This document shows positions 19,074 through 28,624 of a stretch of DNA of 64,000 bases, in pieces. Each line of letters opens with the position of its first letter. Within the stretch, counting starts at the first letter, position 1. The DNA is taken from positions 1,579,001 to 1,643,000 of the forward strand of contig NZ_LN614827.1 of assembly GCF_000953135.1 (NCBI RefSeq). Reading direction: 5' to 3'. Below the pieces are notes generated by a model that was given only the letters and a program-made list of their open reading frames with translations, was not told the DNA's origin and ran no database searches. Source of the stretch: Legionella fallonii LLAP-10. GTDB taxonomy: Bacteria > Pseudomonadota > Gammaproteobacteria > Legionellales > Legionellaceae. A program made the position numbers and the translations under genes.

Positions 19074-20195
19074 ATGATATTATTGCGTGATGGTAAGATT
19101 CTGTCGAAGGTTTTTCCTGAAGATATCAAAGAAGATGGTTTTTTTGATGTTCCAGAAAGTGTCAAAAGCATAGGTTCATATTTCGAAGTATTTATGACAT
19201 GTAGCAATTTGCTAACAAATGTTACCCTTTCCAAGAGGGTTGAATATATTGGTGAGTGTGCCTTTTCTGGATGCACCAATATAGAAAACGTTATTTTCGA
19301 GGGCGGGCGTACGGAGATTCATTGTAACGCATTTTTGGGATGTAACATAAAAACGATTACTCTTGTGAATTCGACACTTTTTATTGATTCTGAAGAATTA
19401 AAAAAATGCCAAGTGGATGCGATCGCGATATTCGCAGATGATCAGCGAGAAAGATGGAGGATTTTTCATTCATTGCCCAAGAGTTTGCAAGATAAGGTAA
19501 TATCCAGTGAGTTGATGCAAAAAATCAAAAAAATCATAGAGGACGAAGTTTCCCGAATTACGAAGATGCCAGAAATAAATCCGACGTATCCTTATTTAAA
19601 TACCAAGATGCCCAATGAGATGTTTGTCGAAATAAACAGTTTTATGGTTGATAATATTGCAGCCTACTTAAGACGGGTTCCCGTACCTCAAAATAACGCC
19701 GAGTTGCAGGATTATAAGAAAAGAGTAGCGAGTGCTGCTGATAAGCTCGTCAAAAAAACGCAATCCCTGGATATTTTGAAAGAGAATTTTAAGGAGCACT
19801 TAAAAAAAATGGAGGTTAATGAAACTGCGTTACGTCTGCAAGGAAAAAAAGACGCTGCGGATGTAACAAAAAAACTGTGTGAAAAAATAACTAACAGCTA
19901 TCAGCACACATTTTTTAGCAGTCCGACACAGTTTAAGCAAGAATGTAATACAGCAACAGCTGCCGCGTTCCCTCCGTTGAAACAGCATTCGGATGGGGAA
20001 CATTCTTTAATGATGATACCTCTTGGTAAGAGTTTTTTGGGGATATCTCCAATTTTACTGAGTACTGGTTATCAGTTCATTACCAAAACATACTCTTTCT
20101 TCAGCAAAACTGACAAAGAAGTTAGTGCATTGGAGAAAACCATCGAGGAGCTGTCAGACACACAACAAGAGCTGATGACTTATCTGTGGCAGTAA
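19074..20195 (+). CDS. BspA-type LRR protein, candidate effector
   Basis: 373 residues. The N-terminal ~120 residues resemble LRR_5 (BspA-like) repeats: FFDVPESVKSIGSYFEVF, VTLSKRVEYIGECAFSGCTN, VIFEGGRTEIHCNAFLGC, ITLVNSTLFI. The rest is helical and Lys/Glu-rich, with coiled-coil-like segments (AELQDYKKRVASAADKLVKK and EVSALEKTIEELSDTQQELM), and a short hydrophobic patch (LLSTGYQFI). LRR_5 repeats mediate binding to host or extracellular proteins in other organisms. There is no signal peptide, which fits a type IV effector better than a secreted protein; that is inference. It is the last gene before the right inverted repeat. Confidence 0.65.
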   Translation: MILLRDGKILSKVFPEDIKEDGFFDVPESVKSIGSYFEVFMTCSNLLTNVTLSKRVEYIGECAFSGCTNIENVIFEGGRTEIHCNAFLGCNIKTITLVNSTLFIDSEELKKCQVDAIAIFADDQRERWRIFHSLPKSLQDKVISSELMQKIKKIIEDEVSRITKMPEINPTYPYLNTKMPNEMFVEINSFMVDNIAAYLRRVPVPQNNAELQDYKKRVASAADKLVKKTQSLDILKENFKEHLKKMEVNETALRLQGKKDAADVTKKLCEKITNSYQHTFFSSPTQFKQECNTATAAAFPPLKQHSDGEHSLMMIPLGKSFLGISPILLSTGYQFITKTYSFFSKTDKEVSALEKTIEELSDTQQELMTYLWQ

Positions 20196-20212
20196 CTCAA
20201 GCTATTATCTGC

Positions 20213-20266
20213 TCCTTCCCTTTATTGCTCTAGTTCACCAAACTGAGCAACTAATTTAGTTCATCT
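20213..20266 (-). repeat. right inverted repeat of a 3.77-kb segment
   Basis: Reverse-complement partner of 16501-16554: CCTTCCCTTTATTGCTCTAG, then TCACCAAACTGAGCAACTAA and TTTAGTTCATCT. The pair points inward around the PAS, sterol-desaturase and LRR_5 genes. I did not find an obvious target-site duplication outside the pair. Confidence 0.8.
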
Positions 20267-20448
20267 TGGGGTGCGTCAGGATTTCATGAGTTTCTTGAGG
20301 GTTATATCTACAAATAGAACTTCATTTTTTTACAAAAACGAATCATTTCTTGATCTAAATCAAACCAATTTGGTGATCATGTTGTTATCTTATTGATACC
20401 TATCGTCTTACCTAAAATTTGTAAATGACCTTAATGGAGGAGTTTAAT

Positions 20449-21390
20449 ATGCCTTATTTTAATGAACTTACCCAAGAAACCACTCTTTCTGGATTAACTA
20501 ATGTAAGCGGTGATGAGTTAATTCGTACTATTTTCAGAATCAACAAAAACACAACGCATCTTGATATGAAATGGAATAATTTTGGTATAAGAGCGAGTAG
20601 CGAATCGCAAACAGCATTCGAAAACTTGAATGACAAGATAAAATTTGTAACTTTACGTGGAAATGGTTTAGGTAAAAAAGCAGGAGAAGACGCAGCATCT
20701 ATTTTCTCATCATTCAAGCACGCTACTCATATGGATTTAAGCTTTAATGACCTTGATGTTCAAAAAGATCTGGCTATTGGATTAAAAGGTTTTGCCTCAA
20801 CTCAAGTCGTTTCATTGGATCTGAATTCTAATAATTTAGGTTATAAAGATAATGAGCAAACCAGGAGTGCTGTTGCTGTGCTTATAGGCTTAAAATCATT
20901 GAATATGAGTTACAACAAATTGGATAGGAATAGTGAAGAAGAACTACAAACACTGTGTTTGGCTTTTCCTGGTAACTTAGAGCATCTTGATATAAGCAAC
21001 AATAATTTAGGCGGTAAAATTAAAGTAATTAGAAAATTACCTAAAAATATCACCTCTTTAAATATTAGTGATAATGCCATCGATCAATTAGCTGTTAAGG
21101 AAATTAATAATCTAAACGATTCATTAACTCATTTGCAAACACTTTATATCAGTAATGATGAATTCAACAAAATGACCTTGGAGCAAAAAAAGGCCTGGAA
21201 ACCTATTTTCACAGCCATAAATAAAGTTGTTTTTCTTAATTCAGCTGGAAAAGAAGTGATACCTGAGCAATCTCATTTTACAACCAATCGGGAAGTTTTT
21301 TTTGTACGAAATGATGACCCAAAGGAGCAGAATAAAGTTGAGTCGTTTAAGAGTTTTGCGAAATCAATTTCTAATGGGCTACGAAAATAA
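20449..21390 (+). CDS. leucine-rich repeat protein, LegL-like candidate effector
   Basis: About 313 residues using the ATG at 20449, preceded by GGAGGA at 20435-20440; an upstream ATG at 20425 lacks an SD. Leucine-rich repeats of the ribonuclease-inhibitor type run from residue ~25 to ~235: THLDMKWNNFG, KFVTLRGNGLG, THMDLSFNDLD, VSLDLNSNNLG, KSLNMSYNKLD, EHLDISNNNLGG, TSLNISDNAID, QTLYISNDEF. The C-terminus is basic and ends SFAKSISNGLRK. There is no signal peptide. Legionella encodes many such LRR proteins, several of them Dot/Icm substrates (LegL group). The binding partner is unknown. Confidence 0.8.
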   Translation: MPYFNELTQETTLSGLTNVSGDELIRTIFRINKNTTHLDMKWNNFGIRASSESQTAFENLNDKIKFVTLRGNGLGKKAGEDAASIFSSFKHATHMDLSFNDLDVQKDLAIGLKGFASTQVVSLDLNSNNLGYKDNEQTRSAVAVLIGLKSLNMSYNKLDRNSEEELQTLCLAFPGNLEHLDISNNNLGGKIKVIRKLPKNITSLNISDNAIDQLAVKEINNLNDSLTHLQTLYISNDEFNKMTLEQKKAWKPIFTAINKVVFLNSAGKEVIPEQSHFTTNREVFFVRNDDPKEQNKVESFKSFAKSISNGLRK

Positions 21391-21416
21391 AATAAAAAAT
21401 GTTTTTTGAGCGAAAA

Positions 21417-23258
21417 TTACATTCTCAATTGGGGCTGGATATCTGATGAGTCGGGTGGTTCGTATTGTGGCGTTCTAAAAAAGCGTTGAAGTGATAGAGA
21501 AGAGGGCGGAGGGGAATCAAGGGGTCGTTGAATGATTTTGCATGATTCCCTGAGCTCCTCGGTTTTCATCGCGCCCGGAGGAGGGGCCTCTGCTTTAATG
21601 GGCTTTGTCTGTGCGGCAAGATCAATTTGCACTGGCGGTTTTTCCTTAAATCCACGTGCTAAGGCCCTAAGTGCTAAAGTAATCCCAAATAATACTATAC
21701 TGCTTATTTCGAATAATTTCATTAATGGAACATCATAATCATGTTCTTGTGAATCAGCTTTCTGAAGTAAATGCTCTAAAAAATTGGCCACATTATTTCC
21801 CTTGGATAAACCAGTAAATAATGAGCGAAATACCTCCGACCATTCTTGAAAGAAGAATTTTGGTGCGGGATCAAGTAACAACCCCTCATTTATTGACTCA
21901 TAAAAAATGTCCTCTTCTTCACAATCCTCTACAATCCTCTGCATATCCATTAATTGTATATCAGGTTGTACTTCATTATTTTTCTGCTTGTTTAAGTGAA
22001 GATAATGGGCTATTACGCTATAGGCTAAAAATCCAATCATTAATACGCAGCCCATTACTATAGAAGCAATCAGTAATGCTGGAGGAAAAATAGCAGCTGG
22101 CACTAAAAACAATGTAGATGTTGTAAATAAGAAACTGGTCAGCACCCCATAAGTAAGTAAACCATACCTTACTCCTGATAAAGCCGCTGTAAAATAGGTA
22201 TGTGTTACTTGTGTTTTAACTAACTGATGTAGTTCTATAAAGGATTTAATTAACACTCGAAGCTCTGCTTTCAAACGCTCTATCTCAGCTAAATCTTCAG
22301 AGCTCTTATCCATTTTTTTATGCAAAGACAGCAATATTGCATAATTGACTTGCATTTCCCTGGTCACAAGTGCCAATTTACATTGATTTTGGGTGATTAG
22401 TAGATCTAATTGATCATTATACTCTTCATATAACCTTGATATCGCGCAAGCTATAACGTAGATGCAGCTGATAATGGTCATAGCGAGCAGTGCAGGTGAA
22501 GATAATATTGCCAAACTTAAAACGCCAACAAAAAGACTTAAACCATCAATAAGTCCACTCAATCCCATGGAAAAAAAAGCATGAATACGTACCTCGTCAT
22601 CTTGAAATGAGATGCGTGATAAAAAAACTTCGCTGTCAGATTTGGCTAAATGAGGAAGCTCTAGAATATCAAACAAACACTTATTATTCTTCTTTATCAT
22701 TTCCTTGCGTTTCTCACGCATATCAAAGAGCCACCATCGATTAGCAACGGCTATAACTCCCAATATTAATCCACAAGGAATCATCGCGTATTTAAGATCC
22801 ATGCCCTCGACTAATAGACCGATGATTTGTATCGTACTGCGCAAACCTTTATAAGCGCTCCTAAGACCGCTCATCATCTCGCGAAAATAACGCCAAGCTA
22901 ATGCTATATTTTTTTCAATTGTGCCACTTTCTTCATTCTCAAAGAGGCTCGCTAAAAAAGAAAATGTAATCAAAAAAATCATTTCGGAGGTAATAGTAGC
23001 AATACCTTCTGGAGAGGAAAGAAATTCATACATTAAATTGCTGTCATTAGTAGAAAAATATACTTCAAAAAGATATTTAAACATGCTGACAGAAGAACTA
23101 AGGGCGTCAAGAACAGCATAAACATGGTAGATGTACCCATTCTTATCCAGTTTTTGAGGGAGGATTCGAGCTTGCGCCTCAAGTCGTCTGGCAATTTCCA
23201 GAGAAAAAATTAACTCGTTAGATTTTAAAGCAGGATCTTCATCACGTTCAAAAGACAT
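21417..23258 (-). CDS. polytopic membrane protein of unknown function
   Basis: 613 residues. Several hydrophobic segments are visible: ITSEMIFLITFSFLASLF, YAMIPCGLILGVIAVANRW, LIDGLSLFVGVLSLAILSSP followed by LLAMTIISCIYVIACAI, YGVLTSFLFTTSTLFLVPAA, ALLIASIVMGCVLMIGFLAY, and a last one near LFEISSIVLFGITLALRAL. A charged helical stretch (KKMDKSSEDLAEIERLKAEL) lies between them. The C-terminal tail is Pro-rich (ESCKIIQRPLDSPPPSSLSL). No transporter signature or catalytic motif is recognised. It is convergent with the LRR gene, 26 bp apart. It could be a membrane-inserting effector, but that is only a guess from context. Confidence 0.6.
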   Translation of the reverse strand: MSFERDEDPALKSNELIFSLEIARRLEAQARILPQKLDKNGYIYHVYAVLDALSSSVSMFKYLFEVYFSTNDSNLMYEFLSSPEGIATITSEMIFLITFSFLASLFENEESGTIEKNIALAWRYFREMMSGLRSAYKGLRSTIQIIGLLVEGMDLKYAMIPCGLILGVIAVANRWWLFDMREKRKEMIKKNNKCLFDILELPHLAKSDSEVFLSRISFQDDEVRIHAFFSMGLSGLIDGLSLFVGVLSLAILSSPALLAMTIISCIYVIACAISRLYEEYNDQLDLLITQNQCKLALVTREMQVNYAILLSLHKKMDKSSEDLAEIERLKAELRVLIKSFIELHQLVKTQVTHTYFTAALSGVRYGLLTYGVLTSFLFTTSTLFLVPAAIFPPALLIASIVMGCVLMIGFLAYSVIAHYLHLNKQKNNEVQPDIQLMDMQRIVEDCEEEDIFYESINEGLLLDPAPKFFFQEWSEVFRSLFTGLSKGNNVANFLEHLLQKADSQEHDYDVPLMKLFEISSIVLFGITLALRALARGFKEKPPVQIDLAAQTKPIKAEAPPPGAMKTEELRESCKIIQRPLDSPPPSSLSLQRFFRTPQYEPPDSSDIQPQLRM

Positions 23259-23511
23259 ACTTACACGTATGAACCATCATCTAAGATAGGGCGGTATTGT
23301 ATTTATTTATCATCTTATCGTCAATAAAAAAATCTCAATGAATCAAATGAATACAAAAAGACTCATCGGTTTAGCGCTTTACTTTTGCGACGGATTATCT
23401 TCGATATAATTGCGTATAATTCTTCATCGCCTACTATGGGTTCTAAATGGTCTTTCTCCCTAATCATGGTGGGCATATTAAACAAACAACCGTCAGATCA
23501 AGTCAGAACGA
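23259..23511. other. gene-free spacer
   Basis: AT-rich sequence between two minus-strand genes. A plus-strand frame overlaps its end (23385-23642) but has atypical composition and runs antisense into the neighbouring gene. I see no hairpin with a T-tract and no RNA gene. Confidence 0.4.
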
Positions 23512-24270
23512 CTATATTAACGTCAAGGGCCTTATGGAGTTATTGTTTGTATCCGCTTCTACAATATTTGACAAATCATCTCGAAGACTTTGTGCCATTC
23601 GCTCCAATTCATAAGAGCGACCGTTATAATCATACCATCTAAAGCGAGTTGGTTTCTTTTTTTTATAGCGAGGTGGATTCTCCAAACTTTCCCGAGTTGT
23701 GTAATGTGTGCCCGATTCCAGCATTGAAAGAAGTGTTGTCTTATCAAGAATTTTGGGACTAGCAGGCGCAACTTTCCATTGCTTATTTGAATAATATTCT
23801 TTACAGAAAAGTACTGGATTATTAATATCCGTGTGAGGTATTAACTCATCACCATCTTCCAAAGATGTATTGCTCTCTAAGGCACTCTTCAACAGACTCA
23901 AGCGTTTTTCATAATCTTCATATTGCATCATACGCCCTTTTAACCTATTTAATATTTTAGAGCTGCTATCTGAATTAATTACACGACGCATTGCGTGACA
24001 TTCTTTCTCAGACAACGGCGCTACCTCAGGAGGTAATACTGTAGCATGAAGCATTTTTACGAGAGGATTTTCTTGAACAGGATTTTCTTGAACAGGATTT
24101 TCTTGAACAGGATTTTCTTGAACAGGATTTTCTTGAACAGGATTTTCTTGAACAGGATTTTCTTGAACAGGATTTTCTTGCTCTCCTCTGATGAGCGATT
24201 CAAAAATTAAATAAATTGGTACCGAAAAAGATACTATAGCAGCAACGGTAATGGATAATGGATCAGACAT
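23512..24270 (-). CDS. membrane-anchored orphan with QENPV tandem repeats
   Basis: 252 residues. An N-terminal hydrophobic segment (SITVAAIVSFSVPIYLIF) is followed by a run of QENPV pentapeptides encoded by a perfect 15-bp tandem repeat (24064-24180), then a soluble domain. That domain contains INNPVLFCKEYYSNKQWKVA, LDKTTLLSMLESGTHYTTRE and RFRWYDYNGRSYELERMAQS. The spacing NPV ... TRESL is faintly reminiscent of U-box domains, but I would not assign one. The start is ATG with AGGG 8 nt upstream. The pentapeptide linker would act as an extendable spacer between membrane and domain. Candidate effector by style only. Confidence 0.6.
   Translation of the reverse strand: MSDPLSITVAAIVSFSVPIYLIFESLIRGEQENPVQENPVQENPVQENPVQENPVQENPVQENPVQENPLVKMLHATVLPPEVAPLSEKECHAMRRVINSDSSSKILNRLKGRMMQYEDYEKRLSLLKSALESNTSLEDGDELIPHTDINNPVLFCKEYYSNKQWKVAPASPKILDKTTLLSMLESGTHYTTRESLENPPRYKKKKPTRFRWYDYNGRSYELERMAQSLRDDLSNIVEADTNNNSIRPLTLI
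24064..24180. repeat. 15-bp perfect tandem repeat inside a gene
   Basis: The 12-bp core AGGATTTTCTTG occurs eight times at a strict 15-bp period (spacer AAC), with no mismatches. It encodes QENPV repeats in frame on the minus strand. Because 15 is a multiple of 3, copy-number change would alter linker length without breaking the frame. Confidence 0.95.
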
Positions 24271-24490
24271 TAATTACCCTATATTATTGATTATACTAGA
24301 ATTGTAACATATAAAAACAAAAAGAACGCAAAAAATATTCTGTTTGTGTTGGCTCTACAATTTGGTTTGTACAGATTGAGATCCGCCCAAAACTTAACTT
24401 TCTTTAACTTTAATCATTCTTCGACTAGTATTGAAAACCACTTAAAACATCACAGGTATTTTTAAATCTGAATTAGAGAGGACTGGTGCA

Positions 24491-24802
24491 ATGTTTCCTA
24501 AAATGATTAAACAGATGGAAAAAGTGGAGTTAGAAAAATTTAGTTTTTACATGACTAGTGATAAAGCATTTATTACCTTTGCGGAGATTCCAAAAGGCAG
24601 TTACATTGAACCCCATACCCACGAAAAACCCGTTTGTAACTACATCGTAAGCGGTATTCTTGAAATTCGCATGGGTGATAACCTACCAATACTGTACCAA
24701 AGCCATGAATGGTTCGAAATTCAGCCAGGAACTTCTCATTCTGTTAATTGTATCGAAGACACATCCATGATTGAAATATGGCCTGAAGGCATTAGTGAAT
24801 AG
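24491..24802 (+). CDS. small cupin-domain protein
   Basis: 103 residues forming one cupin domain. Motif 1 is KGSYIEPHTHEKPVCNYIVSG, here cited in part as PHTHEKPVCNYIVSG (metal ligands His-His and neighbouring residues). Motif 2 is FEIQPGTSHSVNCIED, with PGTSH supplying the other His. The single-domain size fits small metal-binding cupins, which bind or modify diverse ligands. SD AGAGGA lies before the ATG. It stands alone, convergent with the thiamine operon. Ligand unknown. Confidence 0.8.
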   Translation: MFPKMIKQMEKVELEKFSFYMTSDKAFITFAEIPKGSYIEPHTHEKPVCNYIVSGILEIRMGDNLPILYQSHEWFEIQPGTSHSVNCIEDTSMIEIWPEGISE

Positions 24803-24933
24803 TGATAGCATGCTTACAACACTTCTTTTAATAGTCGCGTAGGCCGTTTTCATGGATTGAAATCCTCTGACTGGATTACTAAGATGCTTTAGTTTCCCAT
24901 GATCCGCTTAATTCATCTGCAGAAAGAGAGTGA

Positions 24934-26361
24934 TTAACCATCTCTTAGCTCTTTCATTTGAGTTAAAAATTGTTGCGTTGCCGTGAGGGGATTATCTGCT
25001 TTTGTAATAGCGGAGATGAGCGAAACACCGTCAACTCTTGCCTTTAAAATTTCAGGCAGTCGTTCAAAAGTCATCCCGCCAATGGCAACTAATGGATAAT
25101 GGAGGGTCCGTCGCCAACGTTGAAGCTGATCTATTCCTTGCGGTTGAAATGACATAACTTTGCTGGTCGTAGGATAAATAGGACCACAAGCAATGTACGA
25201 TGGGTTTAGGGCATGTGCTGTGGCCACTTCATAATAGCAATGGGTACTCACGCCTAAATGTAATCCTGACTGGCGAATTTTATCGATATCCGCTTCATGC
25301 AGATCCTCTTGGCCCAAATGAATGCCTTGAGCACCAAAGCGAATAGCCAGTTCCCAATAATCATTAATAAACAGTGTGACGCAGTATTTTTTTGCTAAAA
25401 AAATACTGCGTTTTATCTCCTCTTCTAAGCGTGCTTGACGCATATTCTTTATTCGTAATTGAATACATTTCACGCCTTCCGGTAATAGCTTTTCTAACCA
25501 ATGACTGCTATCAACAACGGGATATAATCCTATCTGGCACTGTTTAAAGGGGGCTGGTAATTTCAATAAAGGGGTGGGTGAGAGATAAGGAAGATCGATT
25601 TCGTCCTCAGGCCAGCCACCATGAAACAATTTTGCTGTGTGTTGATCAATATTTAACGCTTTCCGGATCCCACGGGTTACATACATTTTTGCAATAACAA
25701 TCGCATCCTTTATTGAGTGACCCAACGCAAGACAGGCCGCAAGAGCGGAAGAAAGAGTACATCCCACCCCACGATAATTTCTATTAGGTAACCGTTGATT
25801 CGCGAGCCAAAAAGATTCATGTCCATTAGTCCAATAATCTTGGCTAAATAAGGCATCCTTTACATGACCTCCTTTGAGTAAGACGCTTTTGGCCCCCAGC
25901 GCTAACATTGCGTGAGCACCTTCTTGGATATCTTGATAGGAAGTAAGGGAGCGATTCAATATTTTTTCTGCTTCAATCAAATTGGGTGTAACAATATCCA
26001 CGTACGGAAATAACTTCACTAGACGTTCTATATGTTGCTGTACATTTGAAAAAATTAATGGAGTTCTCGAAGACAATGCGAGTATTGGATCTAAGACCAC
26101 AAACCCTGGATAATCTTTCAAAAAATGAGTGATTTTCTCATGAGTAGATGACGTACCAATCATCCCGATTTTAATAGTATCGGGTTTAAATGCATATTGT
26201 AATGCATCATATTGTGCAGCAACCTGATCACTAGATATTGCTTCAATAGCTGCGAAGCATGAGTCTACATTAAAATTTTTTAATGTTTCTAAATCAACTT
26301 GAACTCCTGAAAGTCCTGCAGGATCAACGCTAGCAATTGTCCATACAATTGGTTTTTTCAT
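24934..26361 (-). CDS. thiDE: fused HMP-P kinase / thiamine-phosphate synthase
   Basis: 475 residues, two enzymes in one chain. The N-terminal ~265 residues are ThiD (ribokinase fold: [17 protein letters not shown] in place of [58 protein letters not shown] with the anion-hole GxGC motif), which phosphorylates HMP-P to HMP-PP. The C-terminal ~200 residues are ThiE (TIM barrel: [72 protein letters not shown]), which joins HMP-PP and THZ-P to thiamine phosphate. It is the last gene of the operon and overlaps thiG by 4 bp. ThiD-ThiE fusions are known. Confidence 0.92.
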   Translation of the reverse strand: MKKPIVWTIASVDPAGLSGVQVDLETLKNFNVDSCFAAIEAISSDQVAAQYDALQYAFKPDTIKIGMIGTSSTHEKITHFLKDYPGFVVLDPILALSSRTPLIFSNVQQHIERLVKLFPYVDIVTPNLIEAEKILNRSLTSYQDIQEGAHAMLALGAKSVLLKGGHVKDALFSQDYWTNGHESFWLANQRLPNRNYRGVGCTLSSALAACLALGHSIKDAIVIAKMYVTRGIRKALNIDQHTAKLFHGGWPEDEIDLPYLSPTPLLKLPAPFKQCQIGLYPVVDSSHWLEKLLPEGVKCIQLRIKNMRQARLEEEIKRSIFLAKKYCVTLFINDYWELAIRFGAQGIHLGQEDLHEADIDKIRQSGLHLGVSTHCYYEVATAHALNPSYIACGPIYPTTSKVMSFQPQGIDQLQRWRRTLHYPLVAIGGMTFERLPEILKARVDGVSLISAITKADNPLTATQQFLTQMKELRDG

Positions 26362-27146
26362 ACTTTATTATCTTGATGCCAAAACGGGGTATCAATTAAT
26401 GAAGTGCTGGGATGTGCTACGTTTCTTTCAAGCATTATCCCTGCTTGAAACGCTTCAAAACCCGCGATGACTGCATGACGAAAAGCAGATGCCATATCGA
26501 TAGGAAAATTTGCTAGAGCAACCGCTGTATTCAATAACACTGCATCAAATCCCAGTTCCATGGCTTGTACAGCATGAGAGGGTTTCCCAATGCCGGCATC
26601 AACAATCAACGTCGTTTTAGGAAGTCGATGGCGTAGCGTTTCTAAAGCATATGAGTTAACCAATCCTTTGCCTGAACCAATAGGAGCGGCCCAAGGCATT
26701 AAAATGTTGCACCCTATATCGACCAACTTTTGGCATACGACCAAATCGTCTGTGCAATAGGGAAAAACGTCAAATCCTTCATCAATTAAAATTTTGGCCG
26801 CTTTGATTAACTCAAATGGATCGGGCTGAAGATTGTACTCATCCCCAATCACCTCTAATTTAATCCATGAAGTATCAAATAGCTCTCTTGAGAGCATAGC
26901 CGTACTAATCGCCGTTTTTGCATCACGACAACCTGCCGTATTCGGCAAAAGATGACAGCTTAAATTTTTTACTGCTTGCCAAAAAACCTCACCGCCTATG
27001 CCTTGTGGTGCTTGGCGCTTTATTGATAAAGTAATCACTTCTACCTCAGCGGCACGAATAGCGTTCTCCATGACTTCTAATGAGGGATAACACGCTGTTC
27101 CAAGTATTAAACGGCTTTTTAGCATTTTCCCGGCTAAATTCCACAT
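26358..27146 (-). CDS. thiG: thiazole synthase ThiG
   Basis: 262 residues, TIM-barrel thiazole synthase, which builds the thiazole phosphate ring from DXP, dehydroglycine and ThiS-thiocarboxylate. Family marks: [64 protein letters not shown] and [28 protein letters not shown]. The active-site Lys of ThiG is the one in KLEVIGD. It sits 2 bp after thiS and overlaps thiDE by 4 bp, consistent with translational coupling. Confidence 0.95.
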   Translation of the reverse strand: MWNLAGKMLKSRLILGTACYPSLEVMENAIRAAEVEVITLSIKRQAPQGIGGEVFWQAVKNLSCHLLPNTAGCRDAKTAISTAMLSRELFDTSWIKLEVIGDEYNLQPDPFELIKAAKILIDEGFDVFPYCTDDLVVCQKLVDIGCNILMPWAAPIGSGKGLVNSYALETLRHRLPKTTLIVDAGIGKPSHAVQAMELGFDAVLLNTAVALANFPIDMASAFRHAVIAGFEAFQAGIMLERNVAHPSTSLIDTPFWHQDNKV

Positions 27147-27148
27147 GC

Positions 27149-27352
27149 TTAACCTCCTTGCATTGGCACAATGATATCTACGCGATCGCCTGGATTTAAT
27201 AGTGTTATGTTGTAGGCCATACGAGGGATCAGCCGATTATTTATCGCGACTGCAAAATGCTGCTCGATGTAATTGTTTTGTATTAATAATTCGTGTAACG
27301 ATTGTGTTGGTTCAATCTGCTGCACTGTATCATTGAGATAAATGCTGACCAT
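27149..27352 (-). CDS. thiS: sulfur carrier protein ThiS
   Basis: 67 residues from the ATG at 27352. An upstream TTG would overlap thiO further; the ATG has GGGAGAG 6-7 nt before it. This is a ubiquitin-fold sulfur carrier: [20 protein letters not shown], then [15 protein letters not shown] ending in the required Gly-Gly, whose C-terminus is thiocarboxylated before donating sulfur to ThiG. The start lies at the end of thiO. Confidence 0.93.
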   Translation of the reverse strand: MVSIYLNDTVQQIEPTQSLHELLIQNNYIEQHFAVAINNRLIPRMAYNITLLNPGDRVDIIVPMQGG

Positions 27353-27354
27353 AA

Positions 27355-28416
27355 TTAACTCTCCCAAATTTTTGGATAACGAACGTGTTGATAATTGGTT
27401 TTTATGCCACGAAGAACTTCTTCCGCTAGAGCAGGGGCAATTAAATAACCATGACGATAGAGTCCATTGATAGCGATGAGCCCATCCGTGAATTTAATCC
27501 TTGGTAAATGACTTGATAGGGTGGGGCGGCATTGGGTAACTGTCTTTATGATGCGCGCATCAGAAAAACCGGCATGGACATAGTAAGCTGCTGTTAATAA
27601 TTCTAATGTTGTACGAACTGAAATAGAATCAAGATCGTCTGCTTCAATTTCACTGGCGCCAATAAGATAAATATTGGCAGGGCGCGGGACTATGTACAAA
27701 CTATAACGAGGGTGTAAAAGACGAATTGAGCGCTGCAACTGAACATCAGGAGAATGCAGCCATATTAACTCACCACGTAGAGATCGTAAATCAGTAAAAA
27801 CAGAGCGAGCACCTAATCCTCGGCAATCAAAAACCATATCGAACTCATGCGACTTTGATTCGGTTATAATCAGCCTTGGTTCAAGTGATAAAACAGGTGT
27901 ATTCGTGATGCATCTTACGCCTTTAGCCTCTAAATAAATCTTAAGAACGCGCATTAGCGACTGACAATCCATATGCGCTTCGTCAGGGAAATAATAAGCT
28001 GTCTCGAATTTAGAAAGCTCAGGCTCAAGTTGAATCACTGTCTTATTAGATAATTGTTGAAAGTTAAAGTCACCCTGATCCAATTGACTTGATATGCGCC
28101 GACTAAAATGACTCCATTCAGCTTGATCATTAGGATGACTAAGTACCAGACTTCCGGATTGTTGAAAATAAATCTGTTCTGGTAATTGTGCAAGAATTTG
28201 CGGCCAGCATTGTCGAATGGATTCTTGACCTAAATGAAAAATCAGTTGATCTGCTTTATCTAATTCAGAAAACGGTGTTAATAACCCGGCGGCGGCTAAG
28301 CTACAATTTATATCCCCTGTGTTTTGATCAAAAAGAGTGACTTTCCAGCCTGCATTATGCAATGCAAGTGCCAGCAAGCGTCCCATTATTCCCATGCCCA
28401 CAATACCTGCTTGCAT
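27355..28416 (-). CDS. thiO: glycine oxidase ThiO (FAD)
   Basis: 353 residues, FAD-dependent DAO-family oxidase that makes dehydroglycine for thiazole synthesis. It has the N-terminal dinucleotide-binding GIVGMGIMGRLLALALHNAG and CSLAAAGLLTPFSELDKAD, a central substrate domain, then DMVFDCRGLGARSVF and, at the C-terminus, TDGLIAINGLYRHGYLIAPA, the usual FAD-contact motif. It is the first recognisable enzyme gene behind the TPP riboswitch. Legionella-type thi operons often begin with thiC; none is seen here. Confidence 0.9.
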   Translation of the reverse strand: MQAGIVGMGIMGRLLALALHNAGWKVTLFDQNTGDINCSLAAAGLLTPFSELDKADQLIFHLGQESIRQCWPQILAQLPEQIYFQQSGSLVLSHPNDQAEWSHFSRRISSQLDQGDFNFQQLSNKTVIQLEPELSKFETAYYFPDEAHMDCQSLMRVLKIYLEAKGVRCITNTPVLSLEPRLIITESKSHEFDMVFDCRGLGARSVFTDLRSLRGELIWLHSPDVQLQRSIRLLHPRYSLYIVPRPANIYLIGASEIEADDLDSISVRTTLELLTAAYYVHAGFSDARIIKTVTQCRPTLSSHLPRIKFTDGLIAINGLYRHGYLIAPALAEEVLRGIKTNYQHVRYPKIWES

Positions 28417-28418
28417 GG

Positions 28419-28541
28419 TTAGCTCTCAAGACAACAAGCGATTGGCTTTAAATCAGAGTAAGGCGTTTCCGGCAAAAAACGAAATGTCCGTTCTGGTACA
28501 ATAAACTGAACTGAAAAAAAATTCGGTGATGGCATGCTCAT
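28419..28541 (-). CDS. 40-residue leader ORF between TPP riboswitch and thiO
   Basis: ATG at 28541 with an excellent SD (AAGGAG, 4-5 nt upstream), ending in TAA just 2 bp before the thiO ATG. The peptide begins MSMPSPNFFSVQFIVPERTF and ends SDLKPIACCLES. It does not look like ThiC. It may be a small protein, a leader peptide that couples translation into thiO, or a deletion remnant of a larger first gene. The strong SD and tight spacing suggest that it is translated. Confidence 0.55.
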   Translation of the reverse strand: MSMPSPNFFSVQFIVPERTFRFLPETPYSDLKPIACCLES

Positions 28542-28624
28542 AACTCCTTATATTAATGCGTGAATAATATTGGAGATGGCAAAAGGGAACCGTGCCACAT
28601 AGAAAATATGACATGGATCTTATG

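Noticed and set aside
23385-23642. 85-residue plus-strand frame
   Set aside because: It overlaps the end of the QENPV gene antisense and has low coding character.
23512-24060. U-box domain in the QENPV protein
   Set aside because: Only the spacing NPV ... TRESL is suggestive; the core hydrophobic and turn residues of a U-box could not be matched.
24064-24180. CRISPR-like array
   Set aside because: The period is 15 bp with no unique spacers and it is in frame inside a gene, so it is a coding tandem repeat.
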